Notes: a model not told the origin generated them from the letters alone. A DNA stretch of 47,893 nucleotides from Thermoplasmata archaeon (GCA_023256475.1 JAGDXP010000028.1:1-47893); one strand, 5' to 3'; positions 25,231 through 33,669 are shown, counted from the first letter of the stretch. Numbers and translations are program-made.

Positions 25231-26346
25231 ATGTATGACATAATTACTGTGGGGGCGGGTCCGGCTGGATCTTATTTTTCAGGTCTTGCCTCTAAGAATG
25301 GTTTTAAGGTACTCCAATTGGATTTTAAATCAGAGATTGGTATACCAAACCATTGTTCGGGACTGGTAAATGAAAGGATCATCAAATATTCTGGGGATGA
25401 TCTTGTCCTTGAAAAACCTGAGGGTGCTACCATTTTTACCCCACAGGGAAGTATAGAATTAAAGAATAGGAATATGGTGGTAATTGACAGAATAGGGTTA
25501 GATAAGAAGCTCAGCAATGAAGCAATTGAGTCGGGCACAATACTTTCTCTAAATTCCAGATTTATCGAATTCAAAAGGGAAAATAATGCTATCGCAGTTT
25601 ATTATCAAAGAAAAGGAAAAATTGAAAAGGCAAGTACAAAAATCTTAGTAGGGGCAGATGGACCTGCAAGCAATGTAAAAAGGAATTTGGGGATCTCAGG
25701 ACCTTTACTTCTTCCATCAATTCAATTTGACATAAAAAAGAGAGACAGCAACGTCAAAATTTGGCTCAATAGGAAAAAAATAAAGGATTTCTTCGCGTGG
25801 GAGGTTCCTCAAGGACAATCTTCTGAGATAGGAATTTCGGGTCGTTATTCCTTAGATTTTCCATATGATTTGCTGAGCAATTACCCTAAAATAGAAATTT
25901 TTAGGAAGAGGGGAGGGCTAATACCCATTGGAAAGAGTACTTTAGGAGTTCCAGGAATTTATTTGATAGGGGATGCTGCAGTAGCTAATAAGGCAACAAC
26001 TGGTGGAGGCCTACTAGGGGCCTTCAAAAGTGCCGAATATTTAATGAGTTCTCTAAATAAAACAGATACATTAACATCTTACAGGAAATTATGGGAGTCA
26101 GGCTTTGGGAGAGATATTAGGAATGCATATTTTTTAAGAAAGATTATTGATAAGACAGAAATCCTTTATAACCTCTGGTATAACACATTTAAGTTCTCGA
26201 ATAAAGTAATTAATAAGGTTGGGGATGTAGATTACCCCGAAATAGCCGCAATGGCTATTTTGGATATATCTATAATCTATGCCCCAATACTTCTTAAATA
26301 TTTTATTTCTGACCTAGTTCAAATCCACAATTATAGCAAACGATAG
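25231..26346 (+). CDS. Geranylgeranyl reductase family flavoprotein
   Basis: FAD-dependent reductase likely to saturate the isoprenoid chains of archaeal ether lipids (digeranylgeranylglycerophospholipid reductase type). Dinucleotide loop VGAGPAG at 7-13; a C-x-G segment NHCSGLVNERI as in the family; GADGPASNVKRNLG; and the second FAD motif GDAAVANKATTGGGLLGAF. The substrate-tunnel motif reads DFFAWEVPQG. At 371 residues it is slightly short at the C-terminus. A TATA-like TTTAATTATAAT about 26 bases before ATG 25231 suggests a leaderless transcript. Its last 44 bases overlap the opposite-strand zinc-ribbon gene. Confidence 0.88.
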   Translation: MYDIITVGAGPAGSYFSGLASKNGFKVLQLDFKSEIGIPNHCSGLVNERIIKYSGDDLVLEKPEGATIFTPQGSIELKNRNMVVIDRIGLDKKLSNEAIESGTILSLNSRFIEFKRENNAIAVYYQRKGKIEKASTKILVGADGPASNVKRNLGISGPLLLPSIQFDIKKRDSNVKIWLNRKKIKDFFAWEVPQGQSSEIGISGRYSLDFPYDLLSNYPKIEIFRKRGGLIPIGKSTLGVPGIYLIGDAAVANKATTGGGLLGAFKSAEYLMSSLNKTDTLTSYRKLWESGFGRDIRNAYFLRKIIDKTEILYNLWYNTFKFSNKVINKVGDVDYPEIAAMAILDISIIYAPILLKYFISDLVQIHNYSKR

Positions 26347-26845
26347 CATCCTTTGAAATCATTGTACCGCAATTAGGACAGGGCATCATTTCCTCTTCAG
26401 GTGCAAGTTCCTTTCCTTGTATTATATAAGATACATGGCCCCTGAAGTCCTTAATTAAACGTTCCAATTGCTTCAACTCGTTTTCAATTTTTTGATTCCT
26501 TTCTTTTAAAGATTCGTTTAATTTCTTATTCTCCTCAGTAAGGTCATTTAGCTTTTTCATTTGAACCTGTAGCTCCTTATCCCTTGAATCCAATTCCTTT
26601 GACTTTGATTCGAGTTCTTTCTTGAGTTTATCCAATTCATCCTCTCTAATTATAATCTCTCTTTGTCTTTTATTAAGAGAGTCATTAAGATCATTAAGGG
26701 CCTTTTCTCTTTTATTTAACTCATCTTCCTTCTTTTTTAGCTCCTCTTCCTTCTTTCTAAGCTCCTCATCCTTCTTTTTTTGCTGCTGAATAACAGTTTC
26801 AATTTGCTGTAAAATGTTGAGTGTGCTATCAGCCATATATATCAA
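26303..26845 (-). CDS. Coiled-coil protein with C-terminal zinc ribbon
   Basis: 180 residues. Residues 10-130 are a long charged coiled coil (KKEEELKKKEDELNKREK and similar heptads). A CPNCG-x(10)-CYNCG zinc ribbon lies at about residues 152-173, with GFELGQK as the tail. No membrane segment is present. The ribbon resembles those of the SPFH cassette at 12186-14282, but the genes are not adjacent. The final 44 bases, encoding part of the ribbon, overlap the end of the reductase gene on the other strand, so both C-termini constrain one another. Function unknown. Confidence 0.72.
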   Translation of the reverse strand: MIYMADSTLNILQQIETVIQQQKKKDEELRKKEEELKKKEDELNKREKALNDLNDSLNKRQREIIIREDELDKLKKELESKSKELDSRDKELQVQMKKLNDLTEENKKLNESLKERNQKIENELKQLERLIKDFRGHVSYIIQGKELAPEEEMMPCPNCGTMISKDAIVCYNCGFELGQK

Positions 26846-26899
26846 ATATGATATTTCATTCTATGTTAATATAATTTTCTTTACCTCCTATCATATATT

Positions 26900-27343
26900 T
26901 CAATCTTTAACTGTTTCGAAAACCACATGACTATAAGTTCCCTCTACTCCTGGGAAAGACCTGATTTTGTTGATCACTTTTTCTCCCAATTCCCTTAACG
27001 TCTTTGCCCTTACCTTTGCCAATATATCAAATTCACCGGCAATTAAATGAACTTCTTCAACACCATCTATTTCAGCAACTTTTTCTGCTAGATTTCTCTG
27101 ACTCATTTCCGGAGCTTTCTCATAGGATATGAATACAAATGCAAGGACATTAATACCAAGCATTTCATAATTGATCTTAACAGTAAATTTTTCAATTATA
27201 CCCTTTTCTTCCAATTTCTCAATTCTTTCCGCTGCTGTCACACGATTAATGTTTAAGTCATCAGCAATTTTGGTTACCCTTTCCCTTCCATTATTCATGA
27301 GGTATTCCAATATCTGAAGATCTATTTGATCAATATCCTTCAT
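26900..27343 (-). CDS. Lrp/AsnC family transcriptional regulator
   Basis: N-terminal winged helix (residues 1-60): DQIDLQILEYLMNNGRERVT then INRVTAAERIEKLEEKGIIE, the recognition region. C-terminal RAM ligand-binding domain (about 65-147) with VEEVHLIAGEFDILAKVRAK and a Gly turn. Members form octamers that sense amino acids. It is divergent from an asparagine synthetase gene, which makes that gene a likely target, as in the classical AsnC-asnA pair. A TTTAAATA box (minus strand 27371-27364) lies about 26 bases before ATG 27343, suggesting a leaderless transcript. Confidence 0.93.
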   Translation of the reverse strand: MKDIDQIDLQILEYLMNNGRERVTKIADDLNINRVTAAERIEKLEEKGIIEKFTVKINYEMLGINVLAFVFISYEKAPEMSQRNLAEKVAEIDGVEEVHLIAGEFDILAKVRAKTLRELGEKVINKIRSFPGVEGTYSHVVFETVKD

Positions 27344-27360
27344 AAACTTTTATAACATAT

Positions 27361-27420
27361 TGCTATTTAAAACCTCCTACAAATTGTTAATTTAGATGTG
27401 TTAAAAATTTAAATATGCAG
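27361..27420. promoter_or_regulatory. Divergent promoters of the Lrp regulator and asparagine synthetase
   Basis: Two TATA-like elements, each about 26 bases from its start codon: TTTAAATA on the minus strand (27371-27364) and AAAATTTAAATATG (27404-27416) on the plus strand. Only about 33 bases lie between them, so one bound Lrp-type oligomer could affect both. Confidence 0.6.
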
Positions 27421-27436
27421 TTAAATTTTCATTTCC

Positions 27437-28372
27437 ATGAAAAACTTGTTACTCAATGAGGCAATAGAGAAATATTATGGATTGGATCGAGAAGATATAT
27501 ATGTATCCATGAAAATGAATACCGTTGTCAGGGAAGAGATGAAACTTTTTTTAGACAAAGATGGATTCATAGAAGTTAACCCTGTGATAATTTCCCCCAT
27601 ATCAGATCCATTGAACCACCCTGTTCAGGATCCATGGATCGATTACTACGGTTATCGATATCGCCTGACCAAATCCATGATCTTCCACAAGCAGCTTTCA
27701 ATGGTTTTCTTTGATAAGATTTTCATTTTTTCTCCAAACATACGTGTAGAACCTCTGGATAGGAAAGGCACAGGGCGACATCTAGTTGAATTCACCCAAC
27801 TAGACCTTGAGGTAAGAAAAGCCAAGAGGGAGGATGTAATGGATTTAGCTGAGAAAATGATTGAAAAAGTGGTTAAGAGAGTATTGGAAGAGTTTGAGCC
27901 AAAGTTCCTAAATCCAGGATTAAAAGTTTTCAAGAGACCTTATAAGAAAATAAAATATTTGGATGCTAAAAGCGAGTATGGCGATGATTTTGAACTCAAG
28001 CTAAGCAAGGAAATGGATGAACCTTTCTGGATCATTGATATACCTTTGGAAGCAAGAGAATTCTATGATAGAGAATCTGAACCTGGTTCGGGAATACTGA
28101 GAGATATGGACCTAATTTATCCAATGGGATTCGGAGAAGCTATTTCGGGAGGAGAAAGAGAATTTGAATATGACAGAATATTAGAAAGAATTCATAGAAA
28201 AGGACAGAACCCAGATGAATTTGCATTACTCCTTGAAGCTGCAAAGAAGGGACTGTACCCATCTGCGGGCTTTGGAATAGGCATTGAGAGGCTTGTTAGA
28301 TTCCTGAGAGGCAAAGACGATATTTCCTCTGTAACGCTATTTCCAAAGAAGATTGGAGAATTCACAATTTAA
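27437..28372 (+). CDS. Archaeal asparagine synthetase A (AsnRS paralogue)
   Basis: Class II aminoacyl-tRNA synthetase catalytic core without an anticodon-binding domain. Motif 2 region is NIRVEPLDRKGTGRHLVEFTQLDLEV and motif 3 is GFGIGIERLVRFLRG, close to asparaginyl- and aspartyl-tRNA synthetases. At 311 residues and starting directly with the core, it matches the archaeal asparagine synthetase related to AsnRS, which makes asparagine from aspartate, ATP and an ammonia donor. The divergent Lrp/AsnC regulator supports this. A truncated tRNA synthetase used for another function is the alternative. Confidence 0.82.
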   Translation: MKNLLLNEAIEKYYGLDREDIYVSMKMNTVVREEMKLFLDKDGFIEVNPVIISPISDPLNHPVQDPWIDYYGYRYRLTKSMIFHKQLSMVFFDKIFIFSPNIRVEPLDRKGTGRHLVEFTQLDLEVRKAKREDVMDLAEKMIEKVVKRVLEEFEPKFLNPGLKVFKRPYKKIKYLDAKSEYGDDFELKLSKEMDEPFWIIDIPLEAREFYDRESEPGSGILRDMDLIYPMGFGEAISGGEREFEYDRILERIHRKGQNPDEFALLLEAAKKGLYPSAGFGIGIERLVRFLRGKDDISSVTLFPKKIGEFTI

Positions 28373-28418
28373 TAGTTTTCTATTATTTATCATGGTTAAA
28401 TTTTTTCCATCTTTCCCT

Positions 28419-28464
28419 AAATTTATAAACTTGATTTCTATTATACCTCACCGGTGATGCCTGT
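28419..28464 (+). promoter_or_regulatory. Promoter and ribosome binding site of the peptide transporter operon
   Basis: TATA-like AATTTATAAAC at about 28421-28431 would start transcription near 28455. GGTGAT at 28453-28458 lies 6 bases before the TTG at 28465 and decides this unusual start; the only nearby ATG (28457) leads to a stop after three codons. Confidence 0.55.
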
Positions 28465-29562
28465 TTGAAACTATACGTATACATTATTAGAAGGCTCCTT
28501 TTAATGATTCCAGTCTTGCTAGGTGTGGTTGCGATTACTTTCGCACTATCACACGTTAATATAAATTTACTGATATCGGAATACGAGGGAAGAATACACA
28601 CCGCTCAAGCGAGACAGGCAGTCATAAATGCATTGCATTTAAATGGCAACTTCCTAGAACAGTATCTGTACTATGTGGTGGCCGTATTTACCGGAAATTG
28701 GGGGTATACGGCACCATCAGATATTGATCCTGGATCTCCTGTAGTACTTGAATTTATGAGAAGGTTTCCACCTACTGCCGAGCTAGCAATAGTGGCTACC
28801 TTAATAATGGTAGCATTATCCCTACCATTGGGGATACTCAGTGCTGTAAAAAAGGACAGACTCGTAGATCAAGCAACTAGGTTATTGGCGATGTTCTTCT
28901 ATTCAATACCCGTTTTCTGGTTCGGATTGTTGGTAATACTAATAATTGGGCCAGGATCCAAAATCGTTCCTCCATGGTTACAAGATAGTGGAACAGGGCA
29001 ATTAAATTTCCAGAAATATGCTATTGTTTTAAAAAATGGAGTTTATACTCTTGCACCCTGGGCTGTTCAGGGAGGTCTATCCAGGCCCACTGGATTTCTG
29101 GTAATAGATACCGCCCTATATGGGGACTGGCCAGCATTCCTCGATGCGCTAAAACATTTAATGTATCCATCTATAGTTGTTGGTGTAACTTCATTTGGTG
29201 TTTTCGTCAGATATTTAAGATCGAGCATGCTTGAAACTTTGGGTCAAGATTTCATCAGGACCGCCAAATCTAAAGGAGTGCCTGAAAAATATGTAATTAA
29301 GAAGCATGCGAGGAGAAACTCCCTTGGACCGACAACAACCATAATGGGATTGACTATTGCAGGATTATTAGCCGGGGTTGTTGTAACAGAAAATATTTTT
29401 GGATGGCCAGGTATGGGTACATGGCTGTATGATGCGGCAGTATCAGATGATCTGGTTTCAATAATTGCCACTACTTTTGTTTTCACTATAATTATTGTAA
29501 TAGCCAATTTGATTGTAGATATATTATATGCATATCTTGATCCGAGGGTGAGGTTAGAATGA
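28465..29562 (+). CDS. dppB: Peptide ABC transporter permease (DppB/OppB type)
   Basis: First membrane subunit of an oligo- or dipeptide importer. YIIRRLLLMIPVLLGVVAI is the usual N-terminal membrane segment; about six segments follow. The EAA loop that contacts the ATPase is IRTAKSKGVPEKYVIKKHA, and the end DILYAYLDPRVRLE is typical. 365 residues, slightly longer than bacterial DppB because of a periplasmic-side insertion at about 165-225. Starts with TTG after GGTGAT. The stop overlaps the dppC start as ATGA. Confidence 0.93.
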   Translation: MKLYVYIIRRLLLMIPVLLGVVAITFALSHVNINLLISEYEGRIHTAQARQAVINALHLNGNFLEQYLYYVVAVFTGNWGYTAPSDIDPGSPVVLEFMRRFPPTAELAIVATLIMVALSLPLGILSAVKKDRLVDQATRLLAMFFYSIPVFWFGLLVILIIGPGSKIVPPWLQDSGTGQLNFQKYAIVLKNGVYTLAPWAVQGGLSRPTGFLVIDTALYGDWPAFLDALKHLMYPSIVVGVTSFGVFVRYLRSSMLETLGQDFIRTAKSKGVPEKYVIKKHARRNSLGPTTTIMGLTIAGLLAGVVVTENIFGWPGMGTWLYDAAVSDDLVSIIATTFVFTIIIVIANLIVDILYAYLDPRVRLE

Positions 29563-30512
29563 GTGTATCTCAAAATAAAAACAGTGCTGGAAAGAGCGAA
29601 TTCATGAGGTCTCTAATGAGTCGATTTGAAAGTTTTAAAAGAACTTTCTATTTTCTCACTAGATCGCCATTAGCGGTAACAGGTTTAATTATTACAATCT
29701 TTTACATTTTGCTTGCAATCTTTGGAGATTTCTTTGTTCGGGGAAATCCATGGACCATGGTTCAAGTTTTGGAATATAATGGACAATATATTTACAATAC
29801 ACCACTGCCACCATCAAGTACTTTTCCATTTGGAACTACTTACGGGGGTTATGATATTTTTAATGGAATAATAAAGGGTGCTAGGGTAGATGAAGGTGTT
29901 GCGGCCATAATAGTTATTACGGGAGCATTAACAGGTGTAATCCTGGGTTCAATTGCAGGTTATTTTGGCGGAATAATTGATGACATTGTAATGAGAGTTA
30001 CTGATGTTTTCCTTTCAATACCTGGATTAGTATTGTTGATTGCTTTTATGGCCATATTGGGAAGAAAGCTTGAAATACTGGTATTTGGGTTCATAGTGAT
30101 CTGGTGGCCAGGATATACTAGGATAATAAGGGGGCAGGTTTTGTCCTTAAGAGAGTTAAAATATGTAGAAGCTTCAAAAGCAGCAGGTGCCAGTGCATTT
30201 AGGATAATAACTAAACACCTCATCCCCAATGCAATTTATCCAGTATTTGTTCAAGTTTCTCTTGATTTCGGAAATGTAATATTAAGCCTGGCAACATTGG
30301 ATTATCTGGGATTTGGCTTTGCCGGTCAGAATCTTGCAGAATGGGGAAATATTATTGGATTAGCCACACACGGAGCGTCGGGTGTACTTAGTATTGAAAA
30401 CTATCCATGGACCGTCACTATCCCAGGATTAGTTATACTCATATTTGTGCTTTCGTTGAATTTTCTGGGAGATGGCCTTAGGGATGTTCTGGATCCCAAA
30501 ATGAGGAGGTGA
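29559..30512 (+). CDS. dppC: Peptide ABC transporter permease (DppC/OppC type)
   Basis: Second membrane subunit. After a basic N-terminal tail, FYFLTRSPLAVTGLIITIFY is the first membrane segment, followed by the outward region PWTMVQVLEYNGQYIYNTPL and PFGTTYGGYDIFNGIIKGAR, the usual 'GTD..GRDxxSRxIxGAR' position. The EAA loop is VEASKAAGASAFRIITKHL. It ends LNFLGDGLRDVLDPKMRR as in most DppC proteins. ATG 29559 overlaps the dppB stop. GGAGGTGA follows near its end and serves dppD. Confidence 0.93.
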   Translation: MSVSQNKNSAGKSEFMRSLMSRFESFKRTFYFLTRSPLAVTGLIITIFYILLAIFGDFFVRGNPWTMVQVLEYNGQYIYNTPLPPSSTFPFGTTYGGYDIFNGIIKGARVDEGVAAIIVITGALTGVILGSIAGYFGGIIDDIVMRVTDVFLSIPGLVLLIAFMAILGRKLEILVFGFIVIWWPGYTRIIRGQVLSLRELKYVEASKAAGASAFRIITKHLIPNAIYPVFVQVSLDFGNVILSLATLDYLGFGFAGQNLAEWGNIIGLATHGASGVLSIENYPWTVTIPGLVILIFVLSLNFLGDGLRDVLDPKMRR

Positions 30513-30519
30513 ATAAATC

Positions 30520-32112
30520 TTGACAGAAAATCAAATATTAAGCAAAAAAGAACCAATATTAAGAGTTAAGAACTTAAAAACTCAATTTTTCATTTATGAT
30601 GGAATTGTAAAAGCCCTAGAGAATGTTAGTTTCACTCTTTATAAAGGAGAGGTTTTAGGCTTAGTAGGGGAGACAGGATGTGGAAAATCTGTTACCGCTT
30701 ATTCCATAACGAAGCTGCTGGCAGATCCACCGGGTAGGATTGTTGCAGGGGAGATATACTTAGGTAATCTGAACATATTGAAAAATGTCTTCAAAGAAGC
30801 CAAGATAATTCCAAGGGAGAAGAAACCGAAAGTTAAGAGATATACTTCAGTAATCAAAAGGAATGAGCTATTCTTTAATCAGATTAGAGGAAAATACATT
30901 TCAATGATATTCCAAGAGCCCATGGCTGCTCTAAATCCAGTTTATACTATTGAAGATCAAATTGCAGAGACTCTATTTCTACACAGAAGAGGATACCTAT
31001 TAGAAGTTGCCAGAGATGCATCAAATAACAAATCATTTCTTCTTAAATTAAAGGGAACTCTAGATTCTATCAGAAGGACCAATGAGGGAGCAAAATCAAA
31101 GAACAAAAAGGATATATCGTCCATAGAAGAAGACCTGAGTTATAGTAGTGCCGAGGAATTTAAGAGCATTTATAACATAGACTATATAAATTCCAATTTG
31201 AAAGAGGGGAAATTAAGGGATGAACTAATAAAAAGTATTAAAACCAAAAAAGGCATCGAAAGCTTTTCAAAACATGTAGAGCTATTAATAGAAGCTGCTA
31301 ATGCATATGAAAAAAATAAAGCTAAGTACGATAAGTTAATAGAAATTGATAAAAGAGCAGAACAGCTCAGAAGAGACTTACTTTCTGAAAAGGATGATCA
31401 AAAAGTAGAGAGAATCCAGAAAGAATTGAATAAATACACTAAAAGTATCAACCTTATTAGATTGAGTAAAGAACTTAAAAGGAACAAAAAAAGCCCCATT
31501 ATAATTGAGGCCAGAAGAGAGGCGTTCTATCTACTTGAATCTGTAAATATACCAGACGCCTATGGGGTACTAAAGAGATATCCACACGAACTTAGCGGAG
31601 GAATGCTTCAGAGAGTAGTTATTTCAATTGCATTAGCAAACGACCCTGAAATATTGATCGCCGATGAACCCACCACTGCACTTGATGTTACTGTACAGGC
31701 GCAGATTTTGGAAATTATGAGGAATTTACAGAAAGAAAGATCCACATCCATTATTTTAATAACGCATGATCTGGGAGTAATCGCTGAGATGTGCGATAGG
31801 GTGGCTGTAATGTATGCAGGTAACATAGTGGAAATAGGCGACATTAATGAAATTTTCCATAATCCCAAGCACCCCTACACAATAGGGCTTCTATCATCAA
31901 TACCTAGAATTGATAATCCTGATAAAAAGCTGAAAAGCATAGGCGGCAGTGTACCGAATCTACTGAATCCTCCCAGTGGCTGCAGATTCCATCCAAGATG
32001 CCCTTTTGCCTTTGAGAGGTGCAAAGTAGAGGTTCCAGCACACATAGAGGTTGCACCTAATCATATAGTTGCTTGCCATCTCTTTTCTGGAAAGGAGGTG
32101 ACCGATTATTAG
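30520..32112 (+). CDS. dppD: Peptide ABC transporter ATPase (DppD type) with large helical insertion
   Basis: ATP-hydrolysing subunit. Walker A GETGCGKS (50-57), Q-loop FQEPMAALNP (131-140), signature LSGGMLQR (358-365), Walker B ILIADEP (378-384) and H-loop ITHDLG (414-419). The C-terminal oligopeptide-type cap has CRFHPRCPF with cysteines for an iron-sulfur or metal site. It is 530 residues against about 330 in the usual family: an insertion at about residues 160-328, charged and helical, lies between the Q-loop and signature, and a shorter one at about 85-122. TTG 30520 is supported by GGAGGTGA at 30505-30512, 7 bases away. Confidence 0.92.
   Translation: MTENQILSKKEPILRVKNLKTQFFIYDGIVKALENVSFTLYKGEVLGLVGETGCGKSVTAYSITKLLADPPGRIVAGEIYLGNLNILKNVFKEAKIIPREKKPKVKRYTSVIKRNELFFNQIRGKYISMIFQEPMAALNPVYTIEDQIAETLFLHRRGYLLEVARDASNNKSFLLKLKGTLDSIRRTNEGAKSKNKKDISSIEEDLSYSSAEEFKSIYNIDYINSNLKEGKLRDELIKSIKTKKGIESFSKHVELLIEAANAYEKNKAKYDKLIEIDKRAEQLRRDLLSEKDDQKVERIQKELNKYTKSINLIRLSKELKRNKKSPIIIEARREAFYLLESVNIPDAYGVLKRYPHELSGGMLQRVVISIALANDPEILIADEPTTALDVTVQAQILEIMRNLQKERSTSIILITHDLGVIAEMCDRVAVMYAGNIVEIGDINEIFHNPKHPYTIGLLSSIPRIDNPDKKLKSIGGSVPNLLNPPSGCRFHPRCPFAFERCKVEVPAHIEVAPNHIVACHLFSGKEVTDY
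32094..32110 (+). promoter_or_regulatory. Shine-Dalgarno site pointing to an ATT start for dppF
   Basis: A full GGAGGTGA lies at 32094-32101. Six bases later is an in-frame ATT (32108-32110), preceded by another ATT at 32105. The first usual start codon, TTG 32126, is 24 bases from the site. The dppD site upstream has a 7-base spacer, so the ATT fits the same layout. Confidence 0.5.
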
Positions 32113-32125
32113 CGATAAAGAGTTA

Positions 32126-33298
32126 TTGATAAGGGCCATAGGGATTAGAAAATATTTCCCTATTAAAGGTGGCATTTTAGGTACTACTAAGGGTTATGTT
32201 TACGCAGTTGACAATGTCAATCTTGATATATACAAAGGAGAAACCTTAGGTTTAGTGGGCGAATCAGGATGCGGTAAAACTACCTTGGGAAGGTTGCTGC
32301 TAGATTTACTAGAACCTTCAGGTGGAACTTTAATATACAACTTTGGAGATAAGGAGAGTAAAAAATTGTTAGAGAGTTCAGATAAATTAATAGAGGAATA
32401 TTCCAAAATCAAAGGAAGGAACATAAAAGAAATCAGATTAAAGGAAAAAGAAATTATAAGCAAGTACAGAGTCAGAGATATATATCGGGTAGGAAAATTA
32501 CAACTGAAAAGATTCAGAAGAAATGTTCAGATCGTATTCCAGGATCCTGTGTCCTCCCTCGACCCAAGAATGTTAATAAAAGATATCGTTGCTGAACCAC
32601 TTTATGTCAATAAAATAGCAAGCGGTGAAAAAGCCAGGCAAATGGTTTTGAACTTGCTCAAGGAGGTTGGTTTGAATGAAGACCACCTATATAGGTTTCC
32701 GCATGAATTTAGCGGTGGACAAAGGCAAAGAATCGCATTCGCAAGGGCTGTTATTACAAATCCCAGTTTCATAGTTCTGGATGAACCAACATCAGCTTTG
32801 GATGTATCAGTTCAGGCACAAATACTTAATCTACTAAAGGACATGCAAAGGAAGAGAAACATCACATATCTGTTCATTTCACATAATTTAGCTGTAATTA
32901 GGGCAATGAGTGATAGAGTAGCGGTAATGTACCTTGGTAAGATAGTGGAGCAGGCACCAACCGATGACCTGTTTGAGTATCCGATTCATCCTTATACTCA
33001 GGCATTGCTAAGTGCTATCCCAATCCCTGACCCACAGAAAAGGAGGAACAGAATAATACTATCCGGAGACGTACCTTCGCCTTCAAATCCACCCTCTGGA
33101 TGCAGATTCCACACAAGATGCAGATTTGCCACAGAAAAGTGCAGATTGGAAGAACCAGAGCTTAGAGAAATCAGACCTGGACATTTAGTTGCGTGCCACT
33201 ACTCTGAAGATATCTTAGCAACAGAGACTAAGCAACATGCAATTTTGAAAGAGACTAACGTAGAAAGCTTGGGAGAAACGAACATTGAACAAAAATAG
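32126..33298 (+). CDS. dppF: Peptide ABC transporter ATPase (DppF type) with insertion
   Basis: Second ATPase. Numbered from TTG 32126: Walker A GESGCGKT (45-52), Q-loop FQDPVSSLDP (about 138-147), signature FSGGQRQR, Walker B FIVLDEPTSALD, H-loop ISHNLA, and a C-terminal CRFHTRCRF segment as in DppD. About 40 charged helical residues (roughly 72-118) are inserted between Walker A and the Q-loop. The real start is probably ATT 32108, which would add ISDKEL before LIRAIGIRKYF and align with the N-terminus of DppD; see the ribosome binding site entry. Followed after 7 bases by a small membrane protein gene. Confidence 0.91.
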   Translation: MIRAIGIRKYFPIKGGILGTTKGYVYAVDNVNLDIYKGETLGLVGESGCGKTTLGRLLLDLLEPSGGTLIYNFGDKESKKLLESSDKLIEEYSKIKGRNIKEIRLKEKEIISKYRVRDIYRVGKLQLKRFRRNVQIVFQDPVSSLDPRMLIKDIVAEPLYVNKIASGEKARQMVLNLLKEVGLNEDHLYRFPHEFSGGQRQRIAFARAVITNPSFIVLDEPTSALDVSVQAQILNLLKDMQRKRNITYLFISHNLAVIRAMSDRVAVMYLGKIVEQAPTDDLFEYPIHPYTQALLSAIPIPDPQKRRNRIILSGDVPSPSNPPSGCRFHTRCRFATEKCRLEEPELREIRPGHLVACHYSEDILATETKQHAILKETNVESLGETNIEQK

Positions 33299-33305
33299 GA
33301 GCTAA

Positions 33306-33572
33306 ATGAGATATACAGATGAAGAGAGGCAGAAACTAATCGATGACCCTGGTCTTCCATGGAAGAAATGGTTTAGGTATGTTTTCTTTAAATATTGGTA
33401 TGCCTTTTTTTGTGTCCTTGTAGATATAGGTATACCAGTACAATACATTGAAAATTACGAATTGGTTGGTAGCTCAGGATATTGGTTGATGGTGGCATCT
33501 TTCGTTTCTGTTCCCTTCATGATAGCTGTCGAAGCTTATCTCTATAGGAAATTGTTTCCAAAAGAATTTTAG
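33306..33572 (+). CDS. Small two-segment membrane protein of the transporter operon
   Basis: An 88-residue protein with two hydrophobic segments (about 33-50 and 59-79) and charged ends, starting MRYTDEERQKLIDDPGLPWK. AGGAG lies 4-5 bases before ATG 33306, and only 7 bases separate it from dppF, so it belongs to the transporter operon. I recognise no family. It may help assemble or anchor the transporter. A run of eight T at 33594-33601 follows it. Confidence 0.68.
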   Translation: MRYTDEERQKLIDDPGLPWKKWFRYVFFKYWYAFFCVLVDIGIPVQYIENYELVGSSGYWLMVASFVSVPFMIAVEAYLYRKLFPKEF

Positions 33573-33593
33573 ATACTTTATTTTGATTCTAGA

Positions 33594-33601
33594 TTTTTTT
33601 T
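33594..33601 (+). terminator. Oligo-T terminator after the transporter operon
   Basis: Eight consecutive T about 22 bases after the stop of the small membrane protein. Archaeal RNA polymerase terminates at oligo-T runs. Together with the promoter that follows, this suggests that the binding-protein gene is a separate unit. Confidence 0.5.
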
Positions 33602-33606
33602 AATGA

Positions 33607-33669
33607 TGTTACTATAATTTACCATATTTTCTCATAGTGTTGCTATAAATGAAAAGATTTAAGTATAAA
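33607..33669 (+). promoter_or_regulatory. Promoter region of the peptide-binding protein with direct repeats
   Basis: TGTTACTATAATT (33607-33619) and TGTTGCTATAAAT (33638-33650) match at 11 of 13 positions and lie 31 bases apart, close to three helical turns. TTTAAGTATAAA (about 33658-33669) is a TATA-like box about 26 bases before ATG 33695. The repeats sit just upstream of the box, where an activator would bind. Confidence 0.5.
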
